Origin: Microbacterium esteraromaticum
GTDB taxonomy: Bacteria > Actinomycetota > Actinomycetes > Actinomycetales > Microbacteriaceae
Assembly (NCBI RefSeq): GCF_014084045.1
Contig: NZ_CP043732.1
Coordinates: 806,001 to 870,000, forward strand
Direction of reading: 5' to 3'
Length of the DNA: 64,000 nt
Under the pieces are notes generated by a model, which was not told the DNA's origin, ran no database searches, and worked only from the letters and a program-made list of their open reading frames with translations. Below are positions 26,970 to 35,019 of this stretch, in pieces. A program made the position numbers and the translations under genes. Each line of letters opens with the position of its first letter. Position 1 is the stretch's first letter.

Positions 26970-28515
26970 CAGCGAAATGTGTCCTCTCCAGTCGCCACTC
27001 TCCATCGACATCGAGGTCGATATCCTCGACATCGGCGGCATGGACGAGAAGGTTCACCGGCTGATACAAGAAGGACCAGTAGTTCTGCTCGACGATGTGC
27101 CGTTGAACCTCGACATAGGCCGCTGCACGCTCTTCTTGCGTGGTTGTCTGGCCCGCGGTGGTGAGGAGCTTGTCGAGTTCCTCATCCGCGAGACCCGACC
27201 AGTTATTCGCCCCTGTCGAGGAGAAATACGGGTTGAACGTGAGAGTCGGGTCCAGACGAGGCACATCGATCACTCCGATGGCGATGTCGAAGTCGTGCGC
27301 CTTGAGGCGCTCGAGGTACGCGGCGGCCTCAAGGGCCTCGATCCTCGCGGTGAATCCGACAGCATTCAGCTGGGACTGCAGAAGTTCAGCGATGAGCGGG
27401 TCCGGATCGCGTCGCCGGACCACGATCTCGACGTCGCGCTCCGACGATGAGCTTTCTGCGAGTGACGCTTCGGCCTGAGTGGGATCAAACGATGGCTGGC
27501 CGAGGTCATCGCTGTAAAACCAATCGTTCGCCGTGGCGAAGCTCGGAGCGAGTTCGTAGAGGTCACCCGCGGCCGCCGAAGCGATTGATTCCTTGTTGAT
27601 TGCGTGGGCCGCGGCGGCGCGCAGATCGGCGTCAGCAAAGGGCCCACCCGTCACATTGAAGCTTGCGTAGTACGAGCGTCGTAGTCCTATGTCATCGAAC
27701 GCCAGCTGCGGGTCGCTCTGCAGCTCTGCGACAACGGTCGGCGGCAGAAGACGTACAATGTCCACGCCGCCGGTCTGCAACTCGGCCTTGAGCACGTTCG
27801 GGTCCGTGATGAAGCGGAACCGCACGCCATCGAGGAGCGGGAGCTCGCCGCTCTGTCCACCCCAGTATTCGGGGTTCTTCTCGATCTTCAGTTCGACACC
27901 AGACGTCCAACTGTCGAAGATCCACGGTCCGCTCCCGACGGGGTGCCGCCCGAAGTCGTCACCGTACTTCTCCACCGCGGTAGGGGAAACGATCGCTCCG
28001 TGCTCGTGCGCGAGGTAAGTCAGCAGAAGTGGGTCTGCTCGGTTGAGATCTAGCCTCACCGTGGAGTCGTCGACCACCACGACGTCATCAATCGACGACA
28101 AGAACGAGCTCTTGGGGCTCGCCGTCTCCGGATCCAGCACGCGATCGAGGCTGAACGCCACCGCATCCGCGTTGACCGGCGTACCATCGGAGAATTTCAC
28201 GCCATCACGCAGCACGAACTCGATGGAATCACCGTTGTCCTTCCAGGACTCAGCGAGCGCACCGACGATCTCTCCATCGCGCTCCTGCCTCACCAGGGAG
28301 TCGAAGAACAGGTTGAGCAGAGTTCTATTCAGCACACTCAGATGCGGATCGAGAGTGACGGGCTCGTTGTCGTACCCCACGACGAGGGTCCCCCCGCCCG
28401 CGGCCTCATCCGGCGTGTTCGGCGTGGCATCTGCGCCACACCCTGTTCCGACGACAAGCGTCGTGACCACTGCGGCGATGAGGAGCGAAGTGCGCCTCAT
28501 TGTTGATCTCATCAT
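26959..28515 (-). CDS. Family-5 extracellular solute-binding lipoprotein
   Basis: A 518-residue binding protein of the peptide/nickel/oligosaccharide (SBP_bac_5) family. The signal peptide ends in a lipobox (VGTGC, Cys26). Family blocks include GYDNEPVTLDPHLSV, ALAESWKDNGDSIEFVLRDGVKFSDGTPVNADAVAFSLDR, HPVGSGPWIFDSW and the C-terminal WSGLADEELDKLLTTA. It is an extracellular receptor for the ABC importer encoded on either side. The ATG at 28515 follows AAAGGG by about 7 nt. Members of this family bind peptides, but several bind oligosaccharides. The lyase and uronate enzymes in this operon favour the second. Confidence 0.92.
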   Translation of the reverse strand: MMRSTMRRTSLLIAAVVTTLVVGTGCGADATPNTPDEAAGGGTLVVGYDNEPVTLDPHLSVLNRTLLNLFFDSLVRQERDGEIVGALAESWKDNGDSIEFVLRDGVKFSDGTPVNADAVAFSLDRVLDPETASPKSSFLSSIDDVVVVDDSTVRLDLNRADPLLLTYLAHEHGAIVSPTAVEKYGDDFGRHPVGSGPWIFDSWTSGVELKIEKNPEYWGGQSGELPLLDGVRFRFITDPNVLKAELQTGGVDIVRLLPPTVVAELQSDPQLAFDDIGLRRSYYASFNVTGGPFADADLRAAAAHAINKESIASAAAGDLYELAPSFATANDWFYSDDLGQPSFDPTQAEASLAESSSSERDVEIVVRRRDPDPLIAELLQSQLNAVGFTARIEALEAAAYLERLKAHDFDIAIGVIDVPRLDPTLTFNPYFSSTGANNWSGLADEELDKLLTTAGQTTTQEERAAAYVEVQRHIVEQNYWSFLYQPVNLLVHAADVEDIDLDVDGEWRLERTHFADVE

Positions 28516-28550
28516 TGAGTTGCCCTTTCAGGGTTGGTTCGAGACGGGAA

Positions 28551-29435
28551 TTACGGATCGGTGGGCTCGGTGTCACGGAGCGCCTGTCCCAGCGCGTCCG
28601 AGAGCAGGTTCAGCGCCGTGACGACGAGCAGGATCGCGAGCCCAGGAAACACACCGAGAGCCCAGCTTCTGTAGAGGTTGCTGGCACCGGCTGACACCAT
28701 GGCGCCCCAGCTCGCTTCCGGAGGTTGAATGCCAAGACCAAGAAAACTCAGCGAGGCCTCCGCCAAAATCGCCGTCGACGCTTGCAGCGCGACAAACACC
28801 AGAAGGGTGCCCATCAGGTGGGGAAGCACGTGGCGAAGGAGAACCCGGAAAGTCGGCAAACCGATGATCCGCGATGCATCCACCCATTCGCGCGTGCGAA
28901 GCGAGAGCACCTCTCCGCGCACGACTCGCGCAATCCGAGGCGTCACGACCGCGGTGATCGCGATGAGCGCGTTATGCAACCCGCTACCCAACGCCGCCAC
29001 GATGGTCAACGCGAGCACGAGAAGTGGGAAGGCCAGCATCGCGTCGACGATTCTCATGATCACTGCGTCGACGGCCCCGCCGCGATAGCCGGAGATCAAG
29101 CCGATCGCCGTTCCCAGCACGAGCGCCGATCCCACAGACACGGCAATCACCTGCAGCACGACTCGAGATCCCGTGATGATCCGCGCGAGGATATCGCGGC
29201 CGATCTCATCGGTACCCAGCAGATGAGACCAACTCGGAGAGGCCAAGATGGCCGTGGTATCTGGAGTACGAGCGGCTTCGTCAAACAGGGGGCTCACGGC
29301 AGTGGCCAGGATGACGAGGAAGACGATCGCGATCCCGAACGCTCCGCGGGGATCCTTGAGAACGCGACCGAGCAAGGTGTTCCGAAAGCGCACGCTCCGC
29401 AATCCGTTCGCCGTGCGCGGATCAATAGCCGTCAT
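28551..29435 (-). CDS. ABC importer permease (DppC type)
   Basis: A 294-residue inner-membrane permease of the dipeptide/oligopeptide family. An N-terminal helix (AFGIAIVFLVILATAVSPLF) is followed by the family's HLLGTDEIGRDILARIITGSRV segment, then five more helices. The coupling loop is near WVDASRIIGLPTFRVLLRHVLPHLM, and SFLGLGIQPPEASWG is typical of DppC. The ATG overlaps the stop of the DppB-type gene by 4 nt. It forms the translocation channel with that subunit. Confidence 0.95.
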   Translation of the reverse strand: MTAIDPRTANGLRSVRFRNTLLGRVLKDPRGAFGIAIVFLVILATAVSPLFDEAARTPDTTAILASPSWSHLLGTDEIGRDILARIITGSRVVLQVIAVSVGSALVLGTAIGLISGYRGGAVDAVIMRIVDAMLAFPLLVLALTIVAALGSGLHNALIAITAVVTPRIARVVRGEVLSLRTREWVDASRIIGLPTFRVLLRHVLPHLMGTLLVFVALQASTAILAEASLSFLGLGIQPPEASWGAMVSAGASNLYRSWALGVFPGLAILLVVTALNLLSDALGQALRDTEPTDP

Positions 29436-30388
29436 CGCGACACCTTCCGATAGCTAATGCGGGGATCTAGCGCGGCATACAACAAGTCGGTGAGCAGGTT
29501 CACGAGCAGTACGAGAAGCACGACGACGAGCACGGCTCCTTGGACGATGGGCAGATCCCTGCTGAAGATCGCGTCCACGATGAGCGTGCCCATCCCAGGG
29601 AGCGTGAATATCGACTCGGTGACAACGGTGGCACTCATCAATGCCCCCACCTGCAACCCAATCACCGTTGCCACAGGAACAAGCGCGTTCCGCAGTGCAT
29701 AGCGCAAGACCACGCCACGCTGACTAATACCGAAAGCCGTGGCTGTCCTCGTGAAATCGAGCTCGAGTGTTTCCAATAGCGACCCTCTGGTCTGCCGGGC
29801 AACGACGGCGACCACTGTCACCGCGACCGCGGTTGCGGGGAGGATCATGTACCGAATGTTCTGTAGAGGCGAACTGCCAAATGGGACGTAGCCAGAAGCG
29901 GGAAGAAGCTTGAGTCCGACAGCGAAGATGAGGATGAGGAGTATCGCGAGATAGAAGTGAGGGATGGCAAGAAAGAACATCGAGACGCTCGTGATAGCAG
30001 CATCCGTCGCTTTGCCTTTGCGGACCGCGGCGATCACACCCCCGGGGATCCCCAGAATGAGCGAGAACAACAATGCGATGAGCACAAGCTCAAGCGTGAC
30101 CGGAAGCCGGCTCATGACCGTCGCGGCCACGGGCTCGCGAGTAAGCCACGACTGACCAAGGTCTCCCTGGAGCAGCCCACCGATCCAGTCCAGCATCTGG
30201 CCGAAGATGGGCTTGTCGAGCCCGAGTCTCCTCCGCATCTCGGCAATCTGCTCTTCCGTCGCATCCTCGCCGAGCAACTCTGCGGTGGGATCGCCGGGAA
30301 GCAACCGCAGGAGGAGGAACAGCGTCACCATGACGATGGCCAGGACAGGAACGAGTTGGAGCAACCGACGGCCGACGTACGCGATCAT
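29432..30388 (-). CDS. ABC importer permease (DppB type)
   Basis: A 318-residue permease. The start MIAYVGRRLLQLVPVLAIVMVTLFLLLRLLPGDP is diagnostic of DppB-type subunits, as are RRLGLDKPIFGQMLDWIGGLLQGDLGQSW and the EAA-like loop LDFTRTATAFGISQRGVVLRYALRNALVPV. The ATG at 30388 overlaps the preceding gene's stop (ATGA). Partner of the DppC-type permease and dual ATPase. Confidence 0.95.
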   Translation of the reverse strand: MIAYVGRRLLQLVPVLAIVMVTLFLLLRLLPGDPTAELLGEDATEEQIAEMRRRLGLDKPIFGQMLDWIGGLLQGDLGQSWLTREPVAATVMSRLPVTLELVLIALLFSLILGIPGGVIAAVRKGKATDAAITSVSMFFLAIPHFYLAILLILIFAVGLKLLPASGYVPFGSSPLQNIRYMILPATAVAVTVVAVVARQTRGSLLETLELDFTRTATAFGISQRGVVLRYALRNALVPVATVIGLQVGALMSATVVTESIFTLPGMGTLIVDAIFSRDLPIVQGAVLVVVLLVLLVNLLTDLLYAALDPRISYRKVSR

Positions 30389-31506
30389 GCGGCCTTCTCC
30401 ATCGAGCGCCACTGTTCGGCTGCTCTCGCAAGTAGCACATTCGGCACTTGATCATATGCGTAGAGCGACACGGACCGAGGCGATATACCGATGCCCTCGG
30501 TCCACGACTGCCCACCATCGCCCACTGACCAACCGATATCAACACGTTCGGGGGTGATACCCCGCGCGATCAGGTCCGCAACTTCCGTGGGGAGGGAAGC
30601 TCCTTGCCGCTGCAAGTCCGAGACGGTGAGGCTGCTGGCGAGGCCGGCGAGTGAAACTAGATCGCCCGACGACTTGCCCGCTCCGGCGTAACAATCAGTC
30701 GTCACGCGGAGTGCCACGGGCACCCCCTCAGCGGCGGCAACGACTTCATGCACGAGCGCCGCCGTCACCGCCGCCCGCGCAGCGAGCACGTGCGTGACGA
30801 TGTCCTCGCCAAGCGCGTCGACGGCATCGTCAGCGGTACTCGCGGACGCCGGTCTTGGCCGCCGCAGTTGCTCCCCGATGGCAATCCGGACCAGCTGCCG
30901 GACGCCATCCGCGTCGAGACCCTCAGCCATATATCCGGCACGGCATGATTCGCAGAAGCACAGTCCGAGCAACCACTCATCAATGGGACGAAGCGCCTCC
31001 CCGGATTTGAGGTGCTCGCCGGTGTGAGGCCATCCGAGATAGCCGAATGCCTCGAGATCGAGACCATCGACATCCGCGGAGACTGCTTGTCGGACGAGCG
31101 CCATCGCGTGTTCGACGACCGCATGCTGCGCCGGGCAGAGGGCGTGAGTGAAGCGATGATCGAACGCATTGATGATCGCAAGCTCGGGAAACCGCTGGGC
31201 AACCGACGAGCTGTGCAGTCCGACGATCCACGCGATCACATCGATTCCGCGGGACCGCAGTGACTCCGTTGCCTGGTCGGCATCGCCTCCGCATGCGGGG
31301 AGCCCCAGAGTGCCGCTGACCCGGCGAGACCATGCGCCGGCGGGAAGCCGTTCTGTTGCTCCCGGTTCCGATGAGTAGGACAGCCACCTCGCGCTGTGAT
31401 AGACGGTCGCCAGCCGCACCGCGTCCGGCGCGATCTCCGCGATCGCCGCGAGGCCGTTGCCACGGATGACTGATCTCGGGTGCGCCCAGAGGTGAACCTC
31501 CGTCAC
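30385..31506 (-). CDS. Unrecognised protein, possibly TIM-barrel glycosidase-like
   Basis: A 373-residue cytoplasmic protein without a signal peptide that I cannot place in a named family. It opens EVHLWAHPRSVIRGNGLAAIAEIAPDAVRLATVYHSARWL. DGLDLEAFGYLGWPH reads like a beta-strand with acidic residues at its end. A cysteine cluster CFCESCRAGYMAEGLD (around residue 185) resembles the C-x-C-x-x-C seen in some glycosidase-like TIM barrels. VDIGWSVGDGG and SLYAYDQVP may be later strands. It lies between the regulator and the importer, coupled to both by ATGA overlaps, so it is likely central to the pathway. A sugar hydrolase or isomerase is a guess. Confidence 0.75.
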   Translation of the reverse strand: MTEVHLWAHPRSVIRGNGLAAIAEIAPDAVRLATVYHSARWLSYSSEPGATERLPAGAWSRRVSGTLGLPACGGDADQATESLRSRGIDVIAWIVGLHSSSVAQRFPELAIINAFDHRFTHALCPAQHAVVEHAMALVRQAVSADVDGLDLEAFGYLGWPHTGEHLKSGEALRPIDEWLLGLCFCESCRAGYMAEGLDADGVRQLVRIAIGEQLRRPRPASASTADDAVDALGEDIVTHVLAARAAVTAALVHEVVAAAEGVPVALRVTTDCYAGAGKSSGDLVSLAGLASSLTVSDLQRQGASLPTEVADLIARGITPERVDIGWSVGDGGQSWTEGIGISPRSVSLYAYDQVPNVLLARAAEQWRSMEKAA

Positions 31507-32204
31507 TGCATGCCCCGCTCGTCGAGGGCGGCAATGTGCGCACCCGCTGCCGTCTCGATGTGGTGGCGCAGCAGTTCACTCGCGTGAGCGGCTTCACCGC
31601 GTTCCGCAGCGTCGATGATGCGCGCATGCTCCAGGACCTCTTGCTCGTCTGCGCCTCCCAAGCGCCATCCCGTCGTTGCAATGAGGGTTCCCAGATCGCT
31701 CAGATTGCTCAGAAAGTCAATGAGAAAGGCATTGCCCGACGCCGAATAGAGCACGCGATGAAACTGACGGTTTGCGAGTCCGTGCTCGGCAACTCTGCCG
31801 GCCAAGAGGTGCTGCCTGGATGCCTCAAGCTGATCCCGCGCCTCTGGCCAGGGTGCGGCGCCGCGCGCTTCCACTGCAAGGCGCAACGCATAGGGCTCCA
31901 CGCCGGCGCGGGCGACGGCGCTGTCGATCACGACTCGACGATCGATGACACGCACGATCATTCCTTGCCCAACGCCTTTGGTGACGAGACCCGAAGCAAC
32001 AAGCTGCTTGAGAGCTTCGCGAACGGGCGTCTTCGAGATGCCGAGCACGCTCGCTAGCTCTCGCTCAATGAGCGGTTGCCCTGGGCTGAACTGTCCTTCG
32101 AGGATCGCATTGCGCAGAACCTCGACGACGCGATCACCTCGCGAGATCGCCTCTCCAACTTCGGGTAACTGCACCGTCCGAGTCGGCGTCACTGCCTGAG
32201 TCAT
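31503..32204 (-). CDS. GntR-family regulator (FCD type) of the island operon
   Basis: A 233-residue transcription factor. The N-terminal winged helix is clear (AILEGQFSPGQPLIERELASVLGISKTPVREALKQLVASGLV) and the C-terminal all-helical ligand domain with spaced acidic and His residues (NRQFHRVLY, HARIIDAAERGEAAHASELLRHH) is of the FCD type, which commonly binds uronates or other small acids. The ATG at 32204 lies immediately beside a near-perfect 22-bp palindrome, so it probably represses its own promoter and with it the whole operon until a pathway intermediate binds. The stop overlaps the next gene by 4 nt. Confidence 0.92.
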   Translation of the reverse strand: MTQAVTPTRTVQLPEVGEAISRGDRVVEVLRNAILEGQFSPGQPLIERELASVLGISKTPVREALKQLVASGLVTKGVGQGMIVRVIDRRVVIDSAVARAGVEPYALRLAVEARGAAPWPEARDQLEASRQHLLAGRVAEHGLANRQFHRVLYSASGNAFLIDFLSNLSDLGTLIATTGWRLGGADEQEVLEHARIIDAAERGEAAHASELLRHHIETAAGAHIAALDERGMQ

Positions 32205-32208
32205 ACGA

Positions 32209-32230
32209 GTATCTTCGTATACCAAGATAC
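32209..32230. promoter_or_regulatory. GntR operator at the island operon promoter
   Basis: GTATCTT (32209-32215) and AAGATAC (32224-32230) flank a central GTATAC; only one base pair in the 22-bp palindrome is mismatched. The core TCGTATACCA resembles the TTGGTATACCAA sites of ExuR/UxuR-type GntR proteins that answer to uronates. It ends 4 nt before the regulator's ATG, ideal for autorepression. Confidence 0.7.
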
Positions 32231-32282
32231 GAAATGCAATAGCCATTTCAGGAGTTGGCATCTGGACCTGCTTCTCCGTGGT

Positions 32283-32512
32283 CTAGCCCACGAGCAATCC
32301 ATAGCTCTGCGTTCCCGGCGCAGCTGCAAGTGCGACCAGCCCCAGATGCGCGCAGAAAGGACGCGGCCGAAGCGTTGGCGGGGGCGAAGCTGTGACGCAA
32401 AAATGCAGGCCTGGGACGCCGCGACCGCGCAGAGCCGCGAGAAGAGCGTTGATGAGACGGCGCCCCGCCCCTGCACTGGCGTCTCCGGTAGGAGGTTGAT
32501 ATGCAGACCGCC
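32283..32512 (-). pseudogene. Decayed C-terminal half of a GNAT acetyltransferase
   Basis: On the minus strand LHINLLPET (one frame) then GAGRRLINALLAALRGRGVPGLHF and, after further damage, AHLGLVALAAAPGTQSYGLLVG-stop (other frame) reproduce the order of a GNAT fold: strand-4 LHIDLLPExQGxGxGRRLI and the C-terminal xxxYARLGFxEL..PGTxSYGLLVG. At least one frameshift and internal changes disable it. The GC-rich codon style matches the host rather than the island, so it probably marks the right edge of the inserted block. Confidence 0.6.
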
Positions 32513-32739
32513 TGCTACGCGGCGGCGCTCGGCTCTGCCCCCGGCAGTCGCGCGCGGCACAGGCGAGCAGCTGCTCTTGCGGCGCGTTCCCCACTCTGCC
32601 GTAACGCGGCGCCCGAGCGCACGATCAGTCGACCGAGCAGCCAGGACCGACAATCACAATAGACGTCATGGCTCGTTTTCTCGAACTTGTCGGTCCGCTC
32701 GCGCCGTCTGTGGCTCCGGGCACCCTTGGCATTCCATGA

Positions 32740-33020
32740 CTGGCGCGGCAGAGCGGAGAGCACCGAACCTCGTGGGCCTCACGAACTTGGCATCTGCCGA
32801 CCTCGTGATCTACCTGCTCGACGACCGCGGCGACTGGCTCGCCCACGTCGACCTCGGTCTTCTCGGTACAGGCGATCGCTGGGCCGACCTCGCTGTCGCG
32901 TCGATGAGCACCGCGTGGGACTACGGCCCGGGCTGGGAGGACGCCCTCGTCGAGGCATACGGCCTCGAACCCGACCGCGAGCGGCTCGCGTTCTACCGCG
33001 ACCTGTGGAACGCGACCTGA
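32740..33020 (+). pseudogene. 3' remnant of an aminoglycoside phosphotransferase-like gene
   Basis: From about 32813 the plus frame reads LLDDRGDWLAHVDLG, then LGTGDRWADLAVASMSTAWDYGPGWEDALVEAYGLEPDRERLAFYRDLW, and stops at 33020. This is the C-terminal third of an APH(3')-type kinase, with the metal-binding DLG. The catalytic HGDxCxPN block upstream is missing or scrambled (only APN near 32760). No start codon or domain precedes it, so it is a fragment. With the 5' piece at 16604-16760 it suggests one gene split by the island. The ~230 bp between the GNAT remnant and this piece holds nothing else recognisable. Confidence 0.6.
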
Positions 33021-33055
33021 TCGGACCGTCCTCGGCTCGCAGCGAAGCTCACCAC

Positions 33056-33061
33056 TACGCT
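33056..33061 (+). promoter_or_regulatory. -10 box for a leaderless start (33068 gene)
   Basis: TACGCT, 6 nt before the GTG at 33068, the same layout as other leaderless starts in this window. Confidence 0.45.
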
Positions 33062-33067
33062 GACCAC

Positions 33068-34165
33068 GTGCCCCCGTCCGACACCGCAGAACTCGACACC
33101 GCCGCACTGACGGCATCCGTCAGCCTCGCCGACGCACGCGCCGCCGGACGCGAAGCCGCCGCGGCCATGCCGCCGGGCGCTCGGCGCCCGCAGGCGGCCG
33201 TGCTGCTGGTCTTCGTCGCGGTGCTCGGCCTGACGCTGGTGCTGTTCGCGCCGCTGTCCGTGCGGATGCTCTCGAACGATCCGGATGCGGCCGACATCGC
33301 CTTCGCCGTGCTGGGCCTCACGATCTCGGTGAGCATGATCGCCGTGCCGGTGTGGATAGCGGCGCGCTGGCTGGCGCAGGATCGGCGCCGCGTGCGCCTG
33401 CGGCGCTTCGCCGAGGCGAACGGCTGGACGTATCGCGCCTGGGCTCCCTCGGGCGGAGCCGTGGGCGCGGCGTTCGAGGCAGGCGGCGATGAGAGCCTGT
33501 TCGATGCGCTGCGCACCGGCGACCGGAGTGTGGAGTTCGGTCGCTATACGTCGGTGACCGGCAGCGGCCGAAGCCGCCGAGTCGTCTCGACCGAGGTCGT
33601 CACCTTCCATGTCCCGGCCGAGCTGCCGCACATCGTTCTCGACAGCCGCGCGAATGACCGTGCCTTCGGGCGGAGCAACCTGGAGTTCGATCCGGTGCGT
33701 TCGCAGCGGCTGAGGCTCGAGGGCGACTTCGATCGCTCGTTCCGGCTGTACTGCCCGACCGGTTATGAGACGGATGCCCTGTACCTGCTGCCGCCCGACA
33801 TCATGCAGTCGCTGCTCGATCACGCCCGACCGCTGGATGTCGAGCTGATGGGCTCGACGGTGCGGCTGTACGCGCCCGACGGGATCATCACCACAGACGG
33901 CGACGCGTGGCGTCGGCTGCTCGCGACCGTCGACGCCTTCCGCGACATGGCCAGGCAGTGGGCGCAGTGGCGCGATGACCGCCTGGACCCCGGCGCACGA
34001 CTCTCTCCCGGTCTCCGCCCGCTCGGCGTCGCTCACGAGGGGCGGCGTCTGCGTACGCGATTCCCGTGGTTCGCGGTGTTCCTCGGAGGCGTCGGCCTGA
34101 TCGTGTGGCTGATCTCGGTGATCCGCGATGCGGCTGAGCTGGTCGGTGGCTGGCTGGGCGGCTGA
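33068..34165 (+). CDS. Three-helix membrane protein of unknown function
   Basis: A 365-residue protein. An Ala-rich N-terminus is followed by two membrane helices (AAVLLVFVAVLGLTLVLFAPL and IAFAVLGLTISVSMIAVPVWIAARWL). Then comes a ~230-residue cytoplasmic domain (FAEANGWTYRAWAPSGG..., VSTEVVTFHVPAELPHIVLDS, LYCPTGYETDALYLLPPDIMQSLLDHARPLDVELMGSTVRLYAPDG) and a final helix near the C-terminus. Proteins with this layout are common in actinobacteria, but no function is known to me. The GTG at 33068 was chosen for the TACGCT box and because upstream frame content belongs to the APH remnant. Confidence 0.75.
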   Translation: MPPSDTAELDTAALTASVSLADARAAGREAAAAMPPGARRPQAAVLLVFVAVLGLTLVLFAPLSVRMLSNDPDAADIAFAVLGLTISVSMIAVPVWIAARWLAQDRRRVRLRRFAEANGWTYRAWAPSGGAVGAAFEAGGDESLFDALRTGDRSVEFGRYTSVTGSGRSRRVVSTEVVTFHVPAELPHIVLDSRANDRAFGRSNLEFDPVRSQRLRLEGDFDRSFRLYCPTGYETDALYLLPPDIMQSLLDHARPLDVELMGSTVRLYAPDGIITTDGDAWRRLLATVDAFRDMARQWAQWRDDRLDPGARLSPGLRPLGVAHEGRRLRTRFPWFAVFLGGVGLIVWLISVIRDAAELVGGWLGG

Positions 34166-34230
34166 GCCGATCCAGGTCTGCGCCCGTGCGCTCAGGTCTA
34201 CGCTCGTGCGCGCGGGCCGCGCCCGTCAGC

Positions 34231-35019
34231 TCAGGCCGGCCCGAGGATGAAGTTCCAGGCCCCGGTCGCGACCGCCGCGACGATCGCGACCGCCGAGATG
34301 GCTGCACCTGCCAGCACGAGCATCCACTCCTGCCAGCCGAAACGAGCCTGGCGTGCCCAGGTGCGACGCACCGGAGCGCCGAATCCGCGCGCCTCCATAG
34401 CGGTCGAGAGCTTCGCCCCTCTGCGGATCGACAGCACGAGCAGCGCGAAGGCCATGCCGAGGAACCTGCGGATGCGGCCCCGGTCGGCTACGCCGCGTGC
34501 GCGGCGCGCGAGCTCGAGCGCCCGCCAGTCGTCGAGGAAGAGACCCACCATCCGAAGGCCGGCGAGCGCGCCGAGCACGAACCGCGCCGGCAGCCGCATG
34601 GTCTGCCCCAGCCCGTCGGCCAGGTCGGTGGGGTCGACCGTGACGAACAGCACGACCGAGGGCAGCGCGATCGCCAGCACACGCAGCACGGTTGCGCCCG
34701 CGAGCGCGAGCGACCCGTCGCTGACATGCACGAGCAGCCACTCGAAGTGGATGCGCCCGCCGGTCTCGCCGTAAAGCGCGATCGTCACGCCGGTCAGCGG
34801 GGCGGCGAGCCAGACGGGCCAGGTGCGCGCCCAGAACTCCCGCCACCCGATGCCCGCGAAAAGGAACAGCACCCCTTCCAGCGCGAGGGCGACCGCGGCC
34901 GACACCATGTCGAGGGTGAGGATCAGCGGGATCGCGATGAGCGCGCTGGCCACGAGCTTCGCGACCGGGTTGACGCGCGCCATCGCTCCGGTGCGAGCAC
35001 GGGTCTCGAGCAGGGTCAT
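34231..35019 (-). CDS. ykoC: ECF transporter T component (YkoC-like)
   Basis: A 262-residue transmembrane coupling protein of an energy-coupling-factor vitamin importer. It has about five helices and the two cytoplasmic Ala-Arg-Gly type motifs that bind the ATPase (RARGVADRGRIRRFLGMAF, STAMEARGFGAPVRRTW). It is the third gene of a TPP-riboswitch operon, coupled to the ATPase gene by an ATGA overlap. With YkoD and YkoE it should import the thiamin pyrimidine HMP or a related thiamin precursor. Confidence 0.92.
   Translation of the reverse strand: MTLLETRARTGAMARVNPVAKLVASALIAIPLILTLDMVSAAVALALEGVLFLFAGIGWREFWARTWPVWLAAPLTGVTIALYGETGGRIHFEWLLVHVSDGSLALAGATVLRVLAIALPSVVLFVTVDPTDLADGLGQTMRLPARFVLGALAGLRMVGLFLDDWRALELARRARGVADRGRIRRFLGMAFALLVLSIRRGAKLSTAMEARGFGAPVRRTWARQARFGWQEWMLVLAGAAISAVAIVAAVATGAWNFILGPA

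Larger units (their letters stand above)
16760..32740. mobile_element. Putative genomic island carrying a polysaccharide-utilisation operon
   Basis: Between two fragments of one APH-like gene lies a block whose composition differs by eye from its surroundings (many A/T third positions, AT-rich gaps), all of whose intact genes run on the minus strand as one operon. The left edge (16.76-17.42 kb) has no intact gene. The right edge holds a decayed GNAT acetyltransferase. No integrase, transposase, tRNA or obvious direct repeats were seen at the edges, so the insertion mechanism is unknown and the ends are approximate. Confidence 0.5.
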
